DNA from: Hyphomicrobiaceae bacterium
GTDB taxonomy: Bacteria > Pseudomonadota > Alphaproteobacteria > Rhizobiales > Hyphomicrobiaceae
Length of the DNA: 64,000 nucleotides
Assembly: GCA_020638035.1 (NCBI GenBank)
Contig: JACKJI010000006.1
Span: forward strand, 64,501 to 128,500
Direction of reading: 5' to 3'
Each line of letters opens with the position of its first letter. The stretch's first letter is position 1. The translations under genes and the position numbers were made by a program. The notes below the pieces were generated by a model. That model had not been told where the DNA came from. It was given only the letters and a program-made list of their open reading frames with translations, and did not search any database. Below are positions 8,421 to 16,834 of this stretch, piece after piece.

Positions 8421-8571
8421 TCTTGCAATCCAGCAATCAGGTAACTTTGCAATAAAGCAAGATTGCAAACCTCATTGCCATATTGCAACATTCCCCTATT
8501 GCAATATGCATTGCCATATTGTCATTCATTCATATTGCAAGAATACTTCATTGCCATAAAGAAAGATTGCT
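8421..8571 (+). repeat. Cluster of ATTGC(A/C) repeats, candidate partition site
   Basis: At least ten copies of TTGCAA or ATTGCCATA occur in 150 bases immediately before parA, for example near 8423, 8447, 8462, 8474, 8482, 8498, 8511, 8534, 8550 and 8566. The stretch is AT-rich in a GC-rich region. Iterated sites at this place usually form the centromere (parS) and autoregulatory operator of a partition operon; an alternative is a replication enhancer. Confidence 0.65.
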
Positions 8572-8574
8572 TGA

Positions 8575-9264
8575 ATGTTTCTCAGTTTTATCAGCCAGAA
8601 GGGGGGCACCGGCAAGAGCACGCTCGCATTGCATATTGCCGCCATCGCCGCCACGCAGGGCCATAACACCCTCCTCATCGACGCCGACCCACAAGCCAGC
8701 GCCATGGCCTGGTACGCGTGCCGCGTCAAGAATGGCCATCCGGCTATTCCCAATCTCACCGTGACTGCCATCAACAACGGCACCATCACCGGCCAAATGG
8801 CCGAGCTGTCCAAAGCTTACGATTTCGTCGTCATCGATGGCCCGCCCCGTGGTGACCTCATCGCCCGCGATGTCATCCTGGCAAGCAACATCGTGCTTGT
8901 TCCCACGCAGCTCTCAGGCTTTGACGTTTGGGCTGGTGACAGCATAACCAAAACCATCGAGGAGCTGCGGCCCATTCAAGAATTGGCCGCCAAACAGCCG
9001 CTGGATTGGTTTTACGTCGTCAACAAGAAGGACCCCAGGACACTGGCCGGAAAAACAATCCTCAAGGCTCTGGAGAACTCCACCGACCATGTTCTGGAGA
9101 CGCACATCTGCGCCAGAGCCTCATTCGTCGAGAGCACCAGCCAAGGCCTCACCATCCTGGAAACCGAACCCGCCCGCAGCAGGGCCCGCCGCGAGATCGA
9201 GGCGCTCGCCGAGCAAATCACCCTCCTCATCACCCGCCGACAACAAGAAAGGGCCGCCGCATGA
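8575..9264 (+). CDS. parA: ParA-family partition ATPase
   Basis: A 229-residue P-loop ATPase that starts directly with the deviant Walker A 'KGGTGKST' (residues about 9-16), followed by the switch-I-like 'IDADPQASAMAW' and Walker B 'DFVVIDGPP'. It lacks an N-terminal DNA-binding domain, so it is a short, type-Ib-like ParA; the partner probably does the DNA binding. It would move the excised circular element to daughter cells. The gene abuts the ATTGC repeat cluster and overlaps the next gene by 4 bases. Presence on an integrated element implies that the circular form persists for some time. Confidence 0.93.
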   Translation: MFLSFISQKGGTGKSTLALHIAAIAATQGHNTLLIDADPQASAMAWYACRVKNGHPAIPNLTVTAINNGTITGQMAELSKAYDFVVIDGPPRGDLIARDVILASNIVLVPTQLSGFDVWAGDSITKTIEELRPIQELAAKQPLDWFYVVNKKDPRTLAGKTILKALENSTDHVLETHICARASFVESTSQGLTILETEPARSRARREIEALAEQITLLITRRQQERAAA

Positions 9265-9587
9265 GCCGCATGAAGTCATTCTCCCCCACAAACCCCACTG
9301 GCGAAAGCCCAGGCATGGAAGCCATCCGCCTTGAAGTCATCCAGGCTGCCGTCAAGAACGAGTCGCAATCGATACCTGCACCAGTCGCCGCTCCAACTGA
9401 GCCGCGACCTGCGCCGATCCCCGGTCCCGTTCACACCACACCGCATCTCACCACCAAGACTATCCGCCTTCCCGCCGACCTCGCGGAATTCATCGATTTC
9501 GTCTATACGAAGGAACGCCGCATGCGGAAGCAGGACGCCTACACCGAGGCGCTGGAAGCATTCTTCCGACCCTTGATGCCCCACTGA
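9261..9587 (+). CDS. Small partition partner (ribbon-helix-helix, ParB-like)
   Basis: A 108-residue protein with a disordered, Pro-rich first half and a C-terminal segment 'TTKTIRLPADLAEFIDFVYTKERRMRKQDAYTEALEAFF' that looks like a ribbon-helix-helix DNA-binding unit. Its ATG overlaps the parA stop (ATGA). In short-ParA systems the centromere-binding partner is a small RHH protein of just this size, so it most likely binds the ATTGC repeats upstream of parA. Sequence identity to known ParB/ParG/ParR proteins is not evident by eye, so the specific name is left open. Confidence 0.75.
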   Translation: MSRMKSFSPTNPTGESPGMEAIRLEVIQAAVKNESQSIPAPVAAPTEPRPAPIPGPVHTTPHLTTKTIRLPADLAEFIDFVYTKERRMRKQDAYTEALEAFFRPLMPH

Positions 9588-9639
9588 GCGGCTCTGGTAC
9601 TTCCAGCCTACTTTGCCCCAGCTGAGAACGCGCGCACCC

Positions 9640-10674
9640 TCACACTGGCGCGCCGTTCCGTTCATACCATTTGCGGCAGAACCCAAAGAAGGCCGCGTCC
9701 GGGTTACGCGGTGTTTCCATGCCTTCCTCCATCCGCTTGGCCATCCAGCCGCGCCACTTCTGCTCCAGAAAATACACGTCCCACCCTGGCGCCACCTGCC
9801 GCGCATCGTGAAAAGCATCGCTGGAAAGGTTGATCTTGCCTGTCGCGTCCTCGACCTTCTTCATCGTATTGCGGTTGACGAACCGCACTTTGTCGGCGGG
9901 TTCCATGATGATGTGATAGTCGGGCAGATGGTCCTTCTCCTCGATCTCCCGCATGGTCGACCGGAACTTCTTCAAGCTATCCCGCGAGCCACACTTGGAC
10001 TGAAGCAGCCCCAACCCGATGAGCCATTCGGCCTGCGCCCCGCAGTGCTTGCGCCCGATTTCGTAGACGCGGCGCTCAATGGCCTTTCTCAAGCGAAAAT
10101 AGTCCGGTGCCAGCGCCAGCACCTCATTCGACATGATCTGCCGGAACAGATAATCCGAGAGCTTGATGCGCAGCTCCTTGACCCGCCCGGACTTGTCGTC
10201 ACGGATCACGGTTGCCCGCTCTACTAGGCCGAACGTATTCCATTCCCGCTCGCCGCCGGTCAGCACGTTTGTGGACACCTGTGTTCCCCTGAGGCGCTCC
10301 AGGGCATCCTCGAGCAGAGCGTAGTTGTGTCCGCCAGTGTGGCGGTTGCTGAACACCAACACATCGCGCGCCGACATCACCAGTTCCTGGCTCACCTCCC
10401 GGCCTTCCTTCTTGGCTGCCATGAGCTGGCTGGTGGCAAAGATCAGTATGTCCTTGTCGAACACGGTCGCCAGGCCCCGTACGCTCGGGATGACTTCCAC
10501 CCATTTGTCACCGTTCTCGTACCGGCGAACTGCGGTGTCCTTCTGCGTTGTCAGTGAGAAAAACGGGTGCTCCATCGACGCCATATCGCCCTTGAGTACC
10601 GCATCCGTTACGTCGCAAAGAAAAAGCTCTTTCTGGGGATACCGATCCGGCAACAAAGGACTTTGATCATTCAT
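9640..10674 (-). CDS. repA: RepA-type plasmid replication initiator
   Basis: A 344-residue protein of the replication initiator A group found on alphaproteobacterial plasmids: 'LFLCDVTDAVLKGDMASMEHPFFSL', 'GLATVFDKDILIFATSQL', a winged-helix core with 'LLEDALERLRGTQVSTN', and a C-terminal segment 'LAPDYFRLRKAIERRVYEI'. It should bind the five iterons located just upstream (10685-10802) and open the adjacent AT-rich DNA. It is read away from the parA operon, tail to tail (53 bases apart). With parA it makes a plasmid-like maintenance module inside an integrated element. Confidence 0.9.
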   Translation of the reverse strand: MNDQSPLLPDRYPQKELFLCDVTDAVLKGDMASMEHPFFSLTTQKDTAVRRYENGDKWVEVIPSVRGLATVFDKDILIFATSQLMAAKKEGREVSQELVMSARDVLVFSNRHTGGHNYALLEDALERLRGTQVSTNVLTGGEREWNTFGLVERATVIRDDKSGRVKELRIKLSDYLFRQIMSNEVLALAPDYFRLRKAIERRVYEIGRKHCGAQAEWLIGLGLLQSKCGSRDSLKKFRSTMREIEEKDHLPDYHIIMEPADKVRFVNRNTMKKVEDATGKINLSSDAFHDARQVAPGWDVYFLEQKWRGWMAKRMEEGMETPRNPDAAFFGFCRKWYERNGAPV

Positions 10675-10684
10675 GGGTCCGATT

Positions 10685-10802
10685 TCGGCACATCACGGAC
10701 TAATTGTCAATATTCGTCATATCACGGACCAATAAGAATAATTCGGCACATCGCGGACTTTTTGTCGGCACATCGCGGACGATTTTTCGGCAGATCGAGG
10801 AC
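10685..10802 (+). repeat. Five iterons, probable replication origin
   Basis: Five 16-base copies of TCGGCACATC(A/G)CGGAC begin at 10685, 10714, 10743, 10765 and 10787, so the spacing is 29, 29, 22 and 22 bases. Copies 1, 3 and 4 are closest to the consensus; copy 2 reads TCGTCATATCACGGAC and copy 5 TCGGCAGATCGAGGAC. They start 10 bases before the repA start codon. This is the layout of an iteron-type origin that also autoregulates repA. Confidence 0.9.
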
Positions 10803-10804
10803 CC

Positions 10805-10835
10805 TGTGGATATCTTATTTTTTGTATTTCAAAAA
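10805..10835. promoter_or_regulatory. DnaA-box-like site and AT-rich stretch beside the iterons
   Basis: TGTGGATAT (10805-10813) differs by one base from the complement of the DnaA box TTATCCACA. It is followed directly by an A/T-rich run (TCTTATTTTTTGTATTTC). Together with the iterons this completes a plausible unwinding region of the origin. Confidence 0.65.
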
Positions 10836-10854
10836 GATGCGCTCACTTTCGTGA

Positions 10855-11200
10855 TCTTTAACACACCATTAACTCAAATACTAACACCCAAGCCCCAAGA
10901 AAAGAACCAGTCGCTACCGCTTACTAAACCCAAAAGACGCCCGGCTAAGAAAGGCAGGCACTATTCTGAATTGCAACCAATCTCGATGTCGCGTTGTCTT
11001 GGTGTCAGCAAATCGCTTCACGTTTGATTTCACGTTGCAATAGGACGGGACGCCAAACAGATCAAAGGAATTCTTCTTGTTTGGCGCAAGCGCACCATAG
11101 CCATACCAAAATGTTTCTACCATTCCCCCTTGCACACCCTTTGAACAAATCCTATTTTTGTTGTCGAGTTTAATCCCAATGAGGTTTCCAAATGTAGTTT
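10855..11200. other. Gene-free stretch downstream of the origin
   Basis: About 345 bases of AT-richer DNA with no credible gene on either strand and no repeat that I can see. It may be the remaining part of the origin region and the promoter of the small gene at 11201. Confidence 0.4.
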
Positions 11201-11602
11201 ATGGTCACAAAATTTGCCAATATGTACGATCCAGGCTTTTTCAAATCCCTTGAAACTCTTGGTGCCGATATGTCAGGCCTCGGTTTCGACTATGAGATCA
11301 GGAATTACATGATCCCAGGCCGACGCCTCTGGCTTAAGCATCGTCCACGATGCTGTACCCTTGAGGTCCACGAGTTGCACTATGTGGATGCCATCGTCTT
11401 CACGACAGTTTGCAAGCAGGTCCGAGGCAATTCGGCGCTCGTTACTCCCGAGATGGTCCTGTCTGTCTACAAAGCGCAGCTTTCCAATCGTGAGTTTCTC
11501 GCGTTCCTCGACGACCTCCACGTTCACGCGGGGCCAGACAACCCCGTGACACTTTCATTTGCTGAGGCAAGGCGGCTCATTTTCCCTCACGAACTTCCTT
11601 AG
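11201..11602 (+). CDS. Hypothetical protein
   Basis: A 133-residue protein that I do not recognise. It has aromatic-rich and charged stretches ('YDPGFFKSLETLGADMSGLGFDYEIRNYMIPGRRLWLKH'), two adjacent cysteines ('RCCTLEVHEL') and no membrane segment. The base composition is less GC-rich than most of the element. Its last 48 bases overlap the 3' end of the opposing 537-residue gene, so the two form a convergent pair that probably arrived together. The ATG at 11201 is the first in frame. Confidence 0.55.
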   Translation: MVTKFANMYDPGFFKSLETLGADMSGLGFDYEIRNYMIPGRRLWLKHRPRCCTLEVHELHYVDAIVFTTVCKQVRGNSALVTPEMVLSVYKAQLSNREFLAFLDDLHVHAGPDNPVTLSFAEARRLIFPHELP

Positions 11603-13168
11603 AATATTCGTCGTTGCTTCTACGCCTTTGTCACGTAGCCCCTCATTTCCGCTGAAACCGGCAATATACATTTGACGCTCTGTTTCTTTTCTCATCCGTT
11701 CATTACCAATAGCCTTATAAACTTGTGAAGCACGCATCAGGGCCGTTTCATCACTTAAGCCAGCGGCCCTAAAATATCGGCCAGTAATCATGTACCAATT
11801 CGCCCAAATTCCACTTCTTGCCTCAATCGAAAGCGGCATAACTTCGACGATTCGTTGAATGCCCACCAGACACGCTCCAGCTTCGCGTGTCTTCTTCTGG
11901 CGCAAATATACAATTGCTAATGCGAGCATGCACGATACACATTGATCTGGCCAACGCGCGAATTCAAGCCCACGCAGTTCCATTGTCACTGTCTCACCCA
12001 GCTTCTCACTCCATTCCTCCAATAGATCGCCAACAGACTCTTCTGGAAACGGAATGTGGGCAGCCAGGATCCAATCTAAATCAAACACTAGCTGACATAA
12101 GAGTCGCGAATTGGCTAGCTTCGCTAAGGGTGTTGGTTCGATGCCTCTGGCGCTATAAAACAGTTCTTGAAGTTGGATTGCATGAACGCCAGCCGACATA
12201 TTTTCTCTCACAAGGCAAGACAAGGACGTCGGGTTCCAGAGGTCCTCGAAGCCAGCTGGAATTGTAACGCAACCACTGTTATTCCCACCAATTCCAAGGA
12301 GAAATGTTCGCATCAATGTTTGAGATGAGGCAAAATATCTCCAAGGTGCGGCAAAATCAGCAATTTTGCGTTCGATGCACTTTTTTAGAGCGCTCCATAT
12401 CTCTGAATACGAGGCATAAATTTCCTCTGGACTTGCCGAGTCTCGGGCCAGATTCAACATTCTCCCGGTCGCAAAATTTCCCTCTCTTGTCAGCATAAGT
12501 GGAACGAGATGCGCAACCTGGCTACGCGAATGAAGCTCCAATAATCCGCGGTAGTCATTCCTTGCACAAGCTGATGCAATTGCAAGGTAACGAAGTTCGC
12601 TCATTACGTCGTAAAACGGCTCCCACTCACCCAATCCAAGGTCTGAGCGCCGAATCGTTAATTCGGCAATAAGTCCTGCTGCACATTCCGCAATAGTGTT
12701 CTTACTTGGTTCATTTAGGAGTTCGTGAATGGCAATGATTAGTTCATGCGAATTCCAGCTGTTTCGTTTTCCGGTGCGCGTTATTAAAGCTTCCACCATC
12801 CCCTCGCCGATTGTGAATTCGAGTCTTTCCCTATGAAACATCACATAGAATTGCCACAAGCGCTCGCATTCGCCAGGGAAATCGTCCTTGAATAGCGGTC
12901 GCAAAATGTATTCGATCACATCGCTTAATGCGTCCGCAGTAGCAATGCGGTCATCGTCATATGGGCTTCTTAAAATCCGCTGCAATTTCTTGCGCAAATC
13001 TTTTTGCGCCAATGCTTCACACTCGGTTGCGAGTTGGGCATAGCTGGTGAGCGGCTTTCGCTTTTTCCGCTCGCGATGCGCATTCATAATCGACAACGCA
13101 AGGTTTAGCGCAGCCAAGAGAGCCGTCTTGAAACTCTGAGGCGCCAACGTGTGCGCTGTCGTGAGCAT
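11555..13168 (-). CDS. Large hypothetical helical protein
   Basis: A 537-residue protein that I do not recognise. It is rich in Leu, Ala, Glu and Arg in regular amphipathic helices; no P-loop, nuclease or membrane motif is evident. The C-terminal third ('LALAIVYLRQKKTREAGACLVGIQRIVEVMP', then 'WYMITGRYFRAAGL') resembles TPR-type helical hairpins. The region is clearly less GC-rich than its flanks, which points to separate acquisition. Its place between the origin and the transfer operon, in a common cargo spot, and the scaffold-like composition would suit a defence or regulatory protein, but nothing proves this. Confidence 0.6.
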   Translation of the reverse strand: MLTTAHTLAPQSFKTALLAALNLALSIMNAHRERKKRKPLTSYAQLATECEALAQKDLRKKLQRILRSPYDDDRIATADALSDVIEYILRPLFKDDFPGECERLWQFYVMFHRERLEFTIGEGMVEALITRTGKRNSWNSHELIIAIHELLNEPSKNTIAECAAGLIAELTIRRSDLGLGEWEPFYDVMSELRYLAIASACARNDYRGLLELHSRSQVAHLVPLMLTREGNFATGRMLNLARDSASPEEIYASYSEIWSALKKCIERKIADFAAPWRYFASSQTLMRTFLLGIGGNNSGCVTIPAGFEDLWNPTSLSCLVRENMSAGVHAIQLQELFYSARGIEPTPLAKLANSRLLCQLVFDLDWILAAHIPFPEESVGDLLEEWSEKLGETVTMELRGLEFARWPDQCVSCMLALAIVYLRQKKTREAGACLVGIQRIVEVMPLSIEARSGIWANWYMITGRYFRAAGLSDETALMRASQVYKAIGNERMRKETERQMYIAGFSGNEGLRDKGVEATTNILRKFVRENEPPCLSK

Positions 13169-13199
13169 GCGTCCCTCCCGTCATGCGGCAGCAATTCAG

Positions 13200-13222
13200 T
13201 GATTCGCGCAATGTCAAGGACA
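13200..13222 (+). promoter_or_regulatory. Conserved 23-base element, copy 1 (upstream of the 13.3-kb operon)
   Basis: TGATTCGCGCAATGTCAAGG plus ACA, differing at one base from 16308-16330. Both copies lie about 110-150 bases before a gene on the plus strand, and the following 100 bases are also loosely similar, so a leader seems to have been duplicated. It is probably a shared regulator site. Confidence 0.6.
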
Positions 13223-13328
13223 AGGCTTCCCCGGCGACTAGCCCATTGTCCCGCTCTCTGCGTCCAAACCGTGTTCCCTGTTCCCATCATCTCTCACGCG
13301 CCCCCGTGGCGCATCAGGTAGGTGGATC

Positions 13329-15002
13329 ATGGGCAAAGCTACCAAGACACGCGAACAAACCTCAACCGCAAAGAAGCCGGCAAAGCGCCCCGCGTCTGCG
13401 AACGGCGCCGCTCCTCACAACGAGCAGCTTGTCGCGGCGCCGGATTTCGTAGCCGCCGATAAGCCCGCCGGCGCCCAAAGTCAGGATGGTCAGGATAAGT
13501 CAGGCGCAAAGTCAGTCGTCGCCGACGAGGATTTTCTCTTGTACGTGCTGGCAAAATTGCCGTTGATCCAGTCCACGGCTGACCTTGCTGACCTTTACGT
13601 GGAGGTTTCCTACGGGACGCTCACCGCGCTCTACAAGCTCGGCGCCGCGCGAGTTCACGAGCAGCTCAACATCTTGGCCGATGAGTTCAGCCACGGCGAC
13701 CCCAAGGCCTTCATCAACAAGACCGGATTCCAGGAGGTTCAGGATTTCCTGCGCTCCAAGGCCCACCGCGTTGCCAAGCGGCGCCCGGTGTTCAAGCGCA
13801 CGGCCTACCTGCCCGATGATCACGAGATCTGGATCGACCTTAGCCAGGAGCTTGACGGCACCTGCATCCGCATCACGGCGAATGGCTGGAGCACCGAGGA
13901 GCCTCTGCAGCCGTTCTTCGTGCGCTTCCCAACCCAGCGACCCCTTCCGACGCCAGAGGCCTGTGACGATGGCTATGCCGCCTTCAAGCGCATCCTGCCG
14001 CCCGGCATCACCGACGAGCATGCCAAGCTGCTGCTCGGCGCCCAGCTGGCCTGTCTAGTACCCACCAACTTCGCCGCCTCGTTCAGCTACCCCATCGTGA
14101 TCCTGACCGGCGAGGCCGGCTCCGGCAAATCCACCCTTGCCAAGTTCATCAAGACATTGCTCGACAACGAGGTGACGACCACAGCGGCCAAGCCCGCCAA
14201 GATCGACGACCTATTTGTGAGCGCGCAGACCTCGCACCTGCTCTCGTATGACAACGTCGACTTCATCAAGGGCAGCCTATCCGATGCCGTCTGCCAACTC
14301 AGTACTGGCTCGGCCATTGTCAAGCGCCGACTCTACACCGACGCGGACCTGACCATCCTGCGCGCCCATTGCCCGGTGATGTTCAATGGCATCAGCCCGG
14401 ACATCCCGCGCCAGGACCTGATCGACCGCAGCATCCACATCCATCTGGCGCGGATTTCCGCTGTCGACGGCTACGACCCCGACGCCGTCAACCAGACCCA
14501 CGCCGATCTGCCGTTAGTTATGGGCTACCTCTGCGACCTTCTGAGCCGGGCGCTGCGCAACTACGCGACGACCCGTCTCGCGCAGGCGCCCCGACTGTCG
14601 TTGCTTGCCAAGATCGCCACCGCCGCCGAGCCGTTCGGCATCGACACACCCTATGTCGACCTCCTCGTTGCCAACCAGCACGAGGCGCTGATCGCCACGC
14701 AGGACAACGACCTTGTGATTGCCGCGCTGTTCCAGCTTCTCGAGCATGCGCCGAGCTGGACTGGCACGTTCAAGAGTCTGCTCGCGGCTCTCACCGCCCG
14801 CGCCGACGACGCCACCGCGCGCTCGCCCGAATGGCCCACCAGTCCCCGCAAACTCGCGCTGCACCTGCAGCAGAACGCCCGCCTGCTCCACGAGCAGGGC
14901 CTTGAGATCACCAAAGGCCGCAAAACCGAACATGGCCGTGTCGTCACGATCCTGCGTCGGACGACGAACACTCCCGATGCCCCATCCATTCCGTTCCGAT
15001 GA
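13329..15002 (+). CDS. P-loop ATPase, probable replicative helicase
   Basis: A 557-residue protein. A basic, Lys/Ala-rich tail is followed by a helical domain and, at residues 260-268, a Walker A 'TGEAGSGKST'. 'LLSYDNVD' about 50 residues later is the Walker B region, and 'CPVMFNGISPDIPRQDLIDRSI' looks like the sensor/arginine region of SF3/D5-like helicases. The C-terminus is a helical, winged-helix-like domain. Proteins of this type occur in phages and integrative elements as replication helicases beside Rep proteins. It is the first gene of the long plus-strand operon, and the next gene begins 8 bases after it. The helicase role is inferred from the ATPase type and the neighbour HUH Rep. 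Confidence 0.75.
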   Translation: MGKATKTREQTSTAKKPAKRPASANGAAPHNEQLVAAPDFVAADKPAGAQSQDGQDKSGAKSVVADEDFLLYVLAKLPLIQSTADLADLYVEVSYGTLTALYKLGAARVHEQLNILADEFSHGDPKAFINKTGFQEVQDFLRSKAHRVAKRRPVFKRTAYLPDDHEIWIDLSQELDGTCIRITANGWSTEEPLQPFFVRFPTQRPLPTPEACDDGYAAFKRILPPGITDEHAKLLLGAQLACLVPTNFAASFSYPIVILTGEAGSGKSTLAKFIKTLLDNEVTTTAAKPAKIDDLFVSAQTSHLLSYDNVDFIKGSLSDAVCQLSTGSAIVKRRLYTDADLTILRAHCPVMFNGISPDIPRQDLIDRSIHIHLARISAVDGYDPDAVNQTHADLPLVMGYLCDLLSRALRNYATTRLAQAPRLSLLAKIATAAEPFGIDTPYVDLLVANQHEALIATQDNDLVIAALFQLLEHAPSWTGTFKSLLAALTARADDATARSPEWPTSPRKLALHLQQNARLLHEQGLEITKGRKTEHGRVVTILRRTTNTPDAPSIPFR

Positions 15003-15009
15003 GGATGCC

Positions 15010-15234
15010 ATGAGCAACGACGTGCGACATCTGACCGAGCTTCAGGTAGCTGAGCTGACCACCATTAGCGTTCAAACCCTTCGCCGCTGGCGGGCCGACC
15101 CCACAAGGCCCGGCCCGGCCTGGCTGAAGCTTGGCCCCTTCAAGAACTCCCGCGTGGCCTATCCGCTGCGCCAGCTCACCGAATGGCTTGCCCGGCACGA
15201 GCGCCAATGCACCAGCCAGCGGACCACATCATGA
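15010..15234 (+). CDS. AlpA/MerR-like DNA-binding protein, probable excisionase
   Basis: A 74-residue winged-helix protein: 'LTELQVAELTTISVQTLRRWR' is the helix-turn-helix of the AlpA/excisionase group, followed by a short wing and 'AYPLRQLTEWLARHE'. Small proteins of this kind bend DNA at attachment sites to direct the integrase to excision, or activate transcription. An in-frame GAGG stretch lies about 8 bases upstream of the ATG at 15010. It overlaps the Rep gene by 4 bases (ATGA), so excision factor and initiator are made together, as would be useful when the circle has to replicate. Confidence 0.8.
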   Translation: MSNDVRHLTELQVAELTTISVQTLRRWRADPTRPGPAWLKLGPFKNSRVAYPLRQLTEWLARHERQCTSQRTTS

Positions 15235-16223
15235 CCAGCCCGGCCAAACGTGCGGCCCAACGGTTCCGGCGCATGCTGGACACCGACAAGGCCATCATCG
15301 CGGCGCATTTTGCGCTGGCCCGCCGCGAAACCGATCCGTCGCGCGCCACGTTCTACGCCGCGCGGGGTTACGCCATGCAAACGTGCTACCGCACGACCCG
15401 CATCGTCGTCCATGAGCCCGACGACGATGCCCCCTACACCACCATGCACACAGCCCGGCAATGCCGCTCGCGCACCTGCCAGGTTTGCCAGCGCATCCAT
15501 GCCCGGCAGACCCGCAGACTTCACCATGCCTTGCTGGAGCGCATCTGGCGGCACACACCTGAGATGCGCATTTCGCTGTTGACGCTTTCCATGCGCAACC
15601 GGCCCCTTGCTGAGGCCAAACCTGCGCTAGAGGACTTCACAGGTGCGGTGAGGCGGTATTACGCGCTGAAGGAGGTCAAGCGCAGCCACCACGGCGTGTT
15701 GATCGGCGTCGAGGCTGCCATCCGGGGTGATGACGCCAACCCGATGATTGGTTGGCATGCCCACTGCGCCCAACTCATTACCGATGCCTGCATGGTGGAG
15801 GGGCGCTATCTGGCCATTATGCGCATTCGCGAGCTGTTCCGCGATTGCCTCCGCGTCGATTACCTCCCGCAATGCTGGATCGCGGCCTCCAAGCCGGACC
15901 CGGACGGTGACACGCGCCAGCCTGACAGGAATAGCACCACCGAGGCTGTGAAGTACTGCTGCAAGCCGGTGTCCTACCTATCGGCCAACCCGCCGAAGGA
16001 CCTTTTCGGTGCGGCTGACGCCCCGCGCTTTCACGTGAGCCCGGACGTCGTTCGCTACCTCACGGAGGCACTCCACAATCGCCAGCTCGTCACCATGAAG
16101 GGCGCATGGGCCAAGGCCCGCAAAGAGCATTGCGCCGAGCAGCGAACCGCGAAGCGAAACCGCAGGTCGCCGAGTTCTCCCGACCCCTTCCAGTCAGATG
16201 AATTCGATGGCCTTCCATTCTGA
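15231..16223 (+). CDS. rep: HUH-type rolling-circle replication initiator
   Basis: A 330-residue protein with the layout of Rep_1-family plasmid initiators. Counted from the ATG at 15231: a Cys cluster 'CRSRTCQVCQ' (78-87), motif I 'ISLLTLSM' (114-121), motif II 'GWHAHC' with the metal-binding pair His176/His178, and motif III 'VKYCCKPVSYL' (240-250) with the candidate nicking tyrosine Tyr242 and Lys245. Such enzymes nick the double-strand origin and start rolling-circle replication. It overlaps the excisionase-like gene. A second, RepA-type initiator exists at 9640, so the element has two replication strategies. Similar pairing of HUH Rep with FtsK-like motors is known from actinomycete integrative elements. 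Confidence 0.85.
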   Translation: MTSPAKRAAQRFRRMLDTDKAIIAAHFALARRETDPSRATFYAARGYAMQTCYRTTRIVVHEPDDDAPYTTMHTARQCRSRTCQVCQRIHARQTRRLHHALLERIWRHTPEMRISLLTLSMRNRPLAEAKPALEDFTGAVRRYYALKEVKRSHHGVLIGVEAAIRGDDANPMIGWHAHCAQLITDACMVEGRYLAIMRIRELFRDCLRVDYLPQCWIAASKPDPDGDTRQPDRNSTTEAVKYCCKPVSYLSANPPKDLFGAADAPRFHVSPDVVRYLTEALHNRQLVTMKGAWAKARKEHCAEQRTAKRNRRSPSSPDPFQSDEFDGLPF

Positions 16224-16307
16224 CTGACGAGGAATTCCCGATGCGACCGACCCGAAAACCAAAACCCAAAAGCGTCGTCCATGCTTCCAACACCAATCCG
16301 GCGTCGC

Positions 16308-16330
16308 TGATTCGCGGAATGTCAAGGACA
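16308..16330 (+). promoter_or_regulatory. Conserved 23-base element, copy 2
   Basis: TGATTCGCGGAATGTCAAGG plus ACA, one base different from the copy at 13200-13222. It lies 129 bases before the OB-fold-like gene at 16459, in the only sizeable gap of the operon, so it may mark a second promoter or operator there. Confidence 0.6.
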
Positions 16331-16458
16331 GGTCCCCATTACCTCGGTGGCCCATGTCCGTGCGCCCGTGGCCCGCCTCTGTTTTCCTTCTTCGCGTCGC
16401 CCACTGGCGATTACCACGCGCAAAAAAACGCGTTCGACAAAATGAAAGGACTGATGAC

Positions 16459-16764
16459 ATGGCCACTCTCGCAGAGACCGGCTTTTATCTGAAATTCAAG
16501 CTCAAAGGCATTTTTGAAAAAGATGCCATTACGAAGAGCGGTACGCCATACAAGAAGGTGAGCCTTCGCGGCATCTTTTACCGCAAGGGCCCTGCTGACG
16601 AGGAAACGAGTAGCGTCTTCATCAGCGTGCCTCCCGGGCACAAGATGCCTGAATTGAGTATCGACACCGTCTATTCGGCGTCGGTTGACGTGACTGCCGG
16701 CAACGATCGGAACCTCTTCGTCAACCTCAACACGCATATTCCCCTGCAGTCCGAGGACGTCTGA
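16459..16764 (+). CDS. Small beta-rich protein, possible single-stranded DNA-binding protein
   Basis: A 101-residue protein with alternating beta-strand pattern: 'GFYLKFKLKGIFEKDAITKSG', 'YKKVSLRGIFYR', 'SSVFISVPPG', 'DTVYSASVDVTAG', 'NLFVNLNTHIPL'. This pattern and length suit an OB-fold like the small single-strand-binding proteins of filamentous phages and rolling-circle elements. It lies just downstream of the HUH Rep, where such a protein would coat displaced strands. No direct family signature is visible, so the function is inference. The start at 16459 is preferred because the conserved-looking part begins there and a GGACTGATG stretch precedes it. Confidence 0.6.
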   Translation: MATLAETGFYLKFKLKGIFEKDAITKSGTPYKKVSLRGIFYRKGPADEETSSVFISVPPGHKMPELSIDTVYSASVDVTAGNDRNLFVNLNTHIPLQSEDV

Positions 16765-16834
16765 CGCTCAACCGACCTGGCGCGGCCACGGCGCCGCGCC
16801 GGGCATCTATCCACGCACCATGAGGAATTGACCC

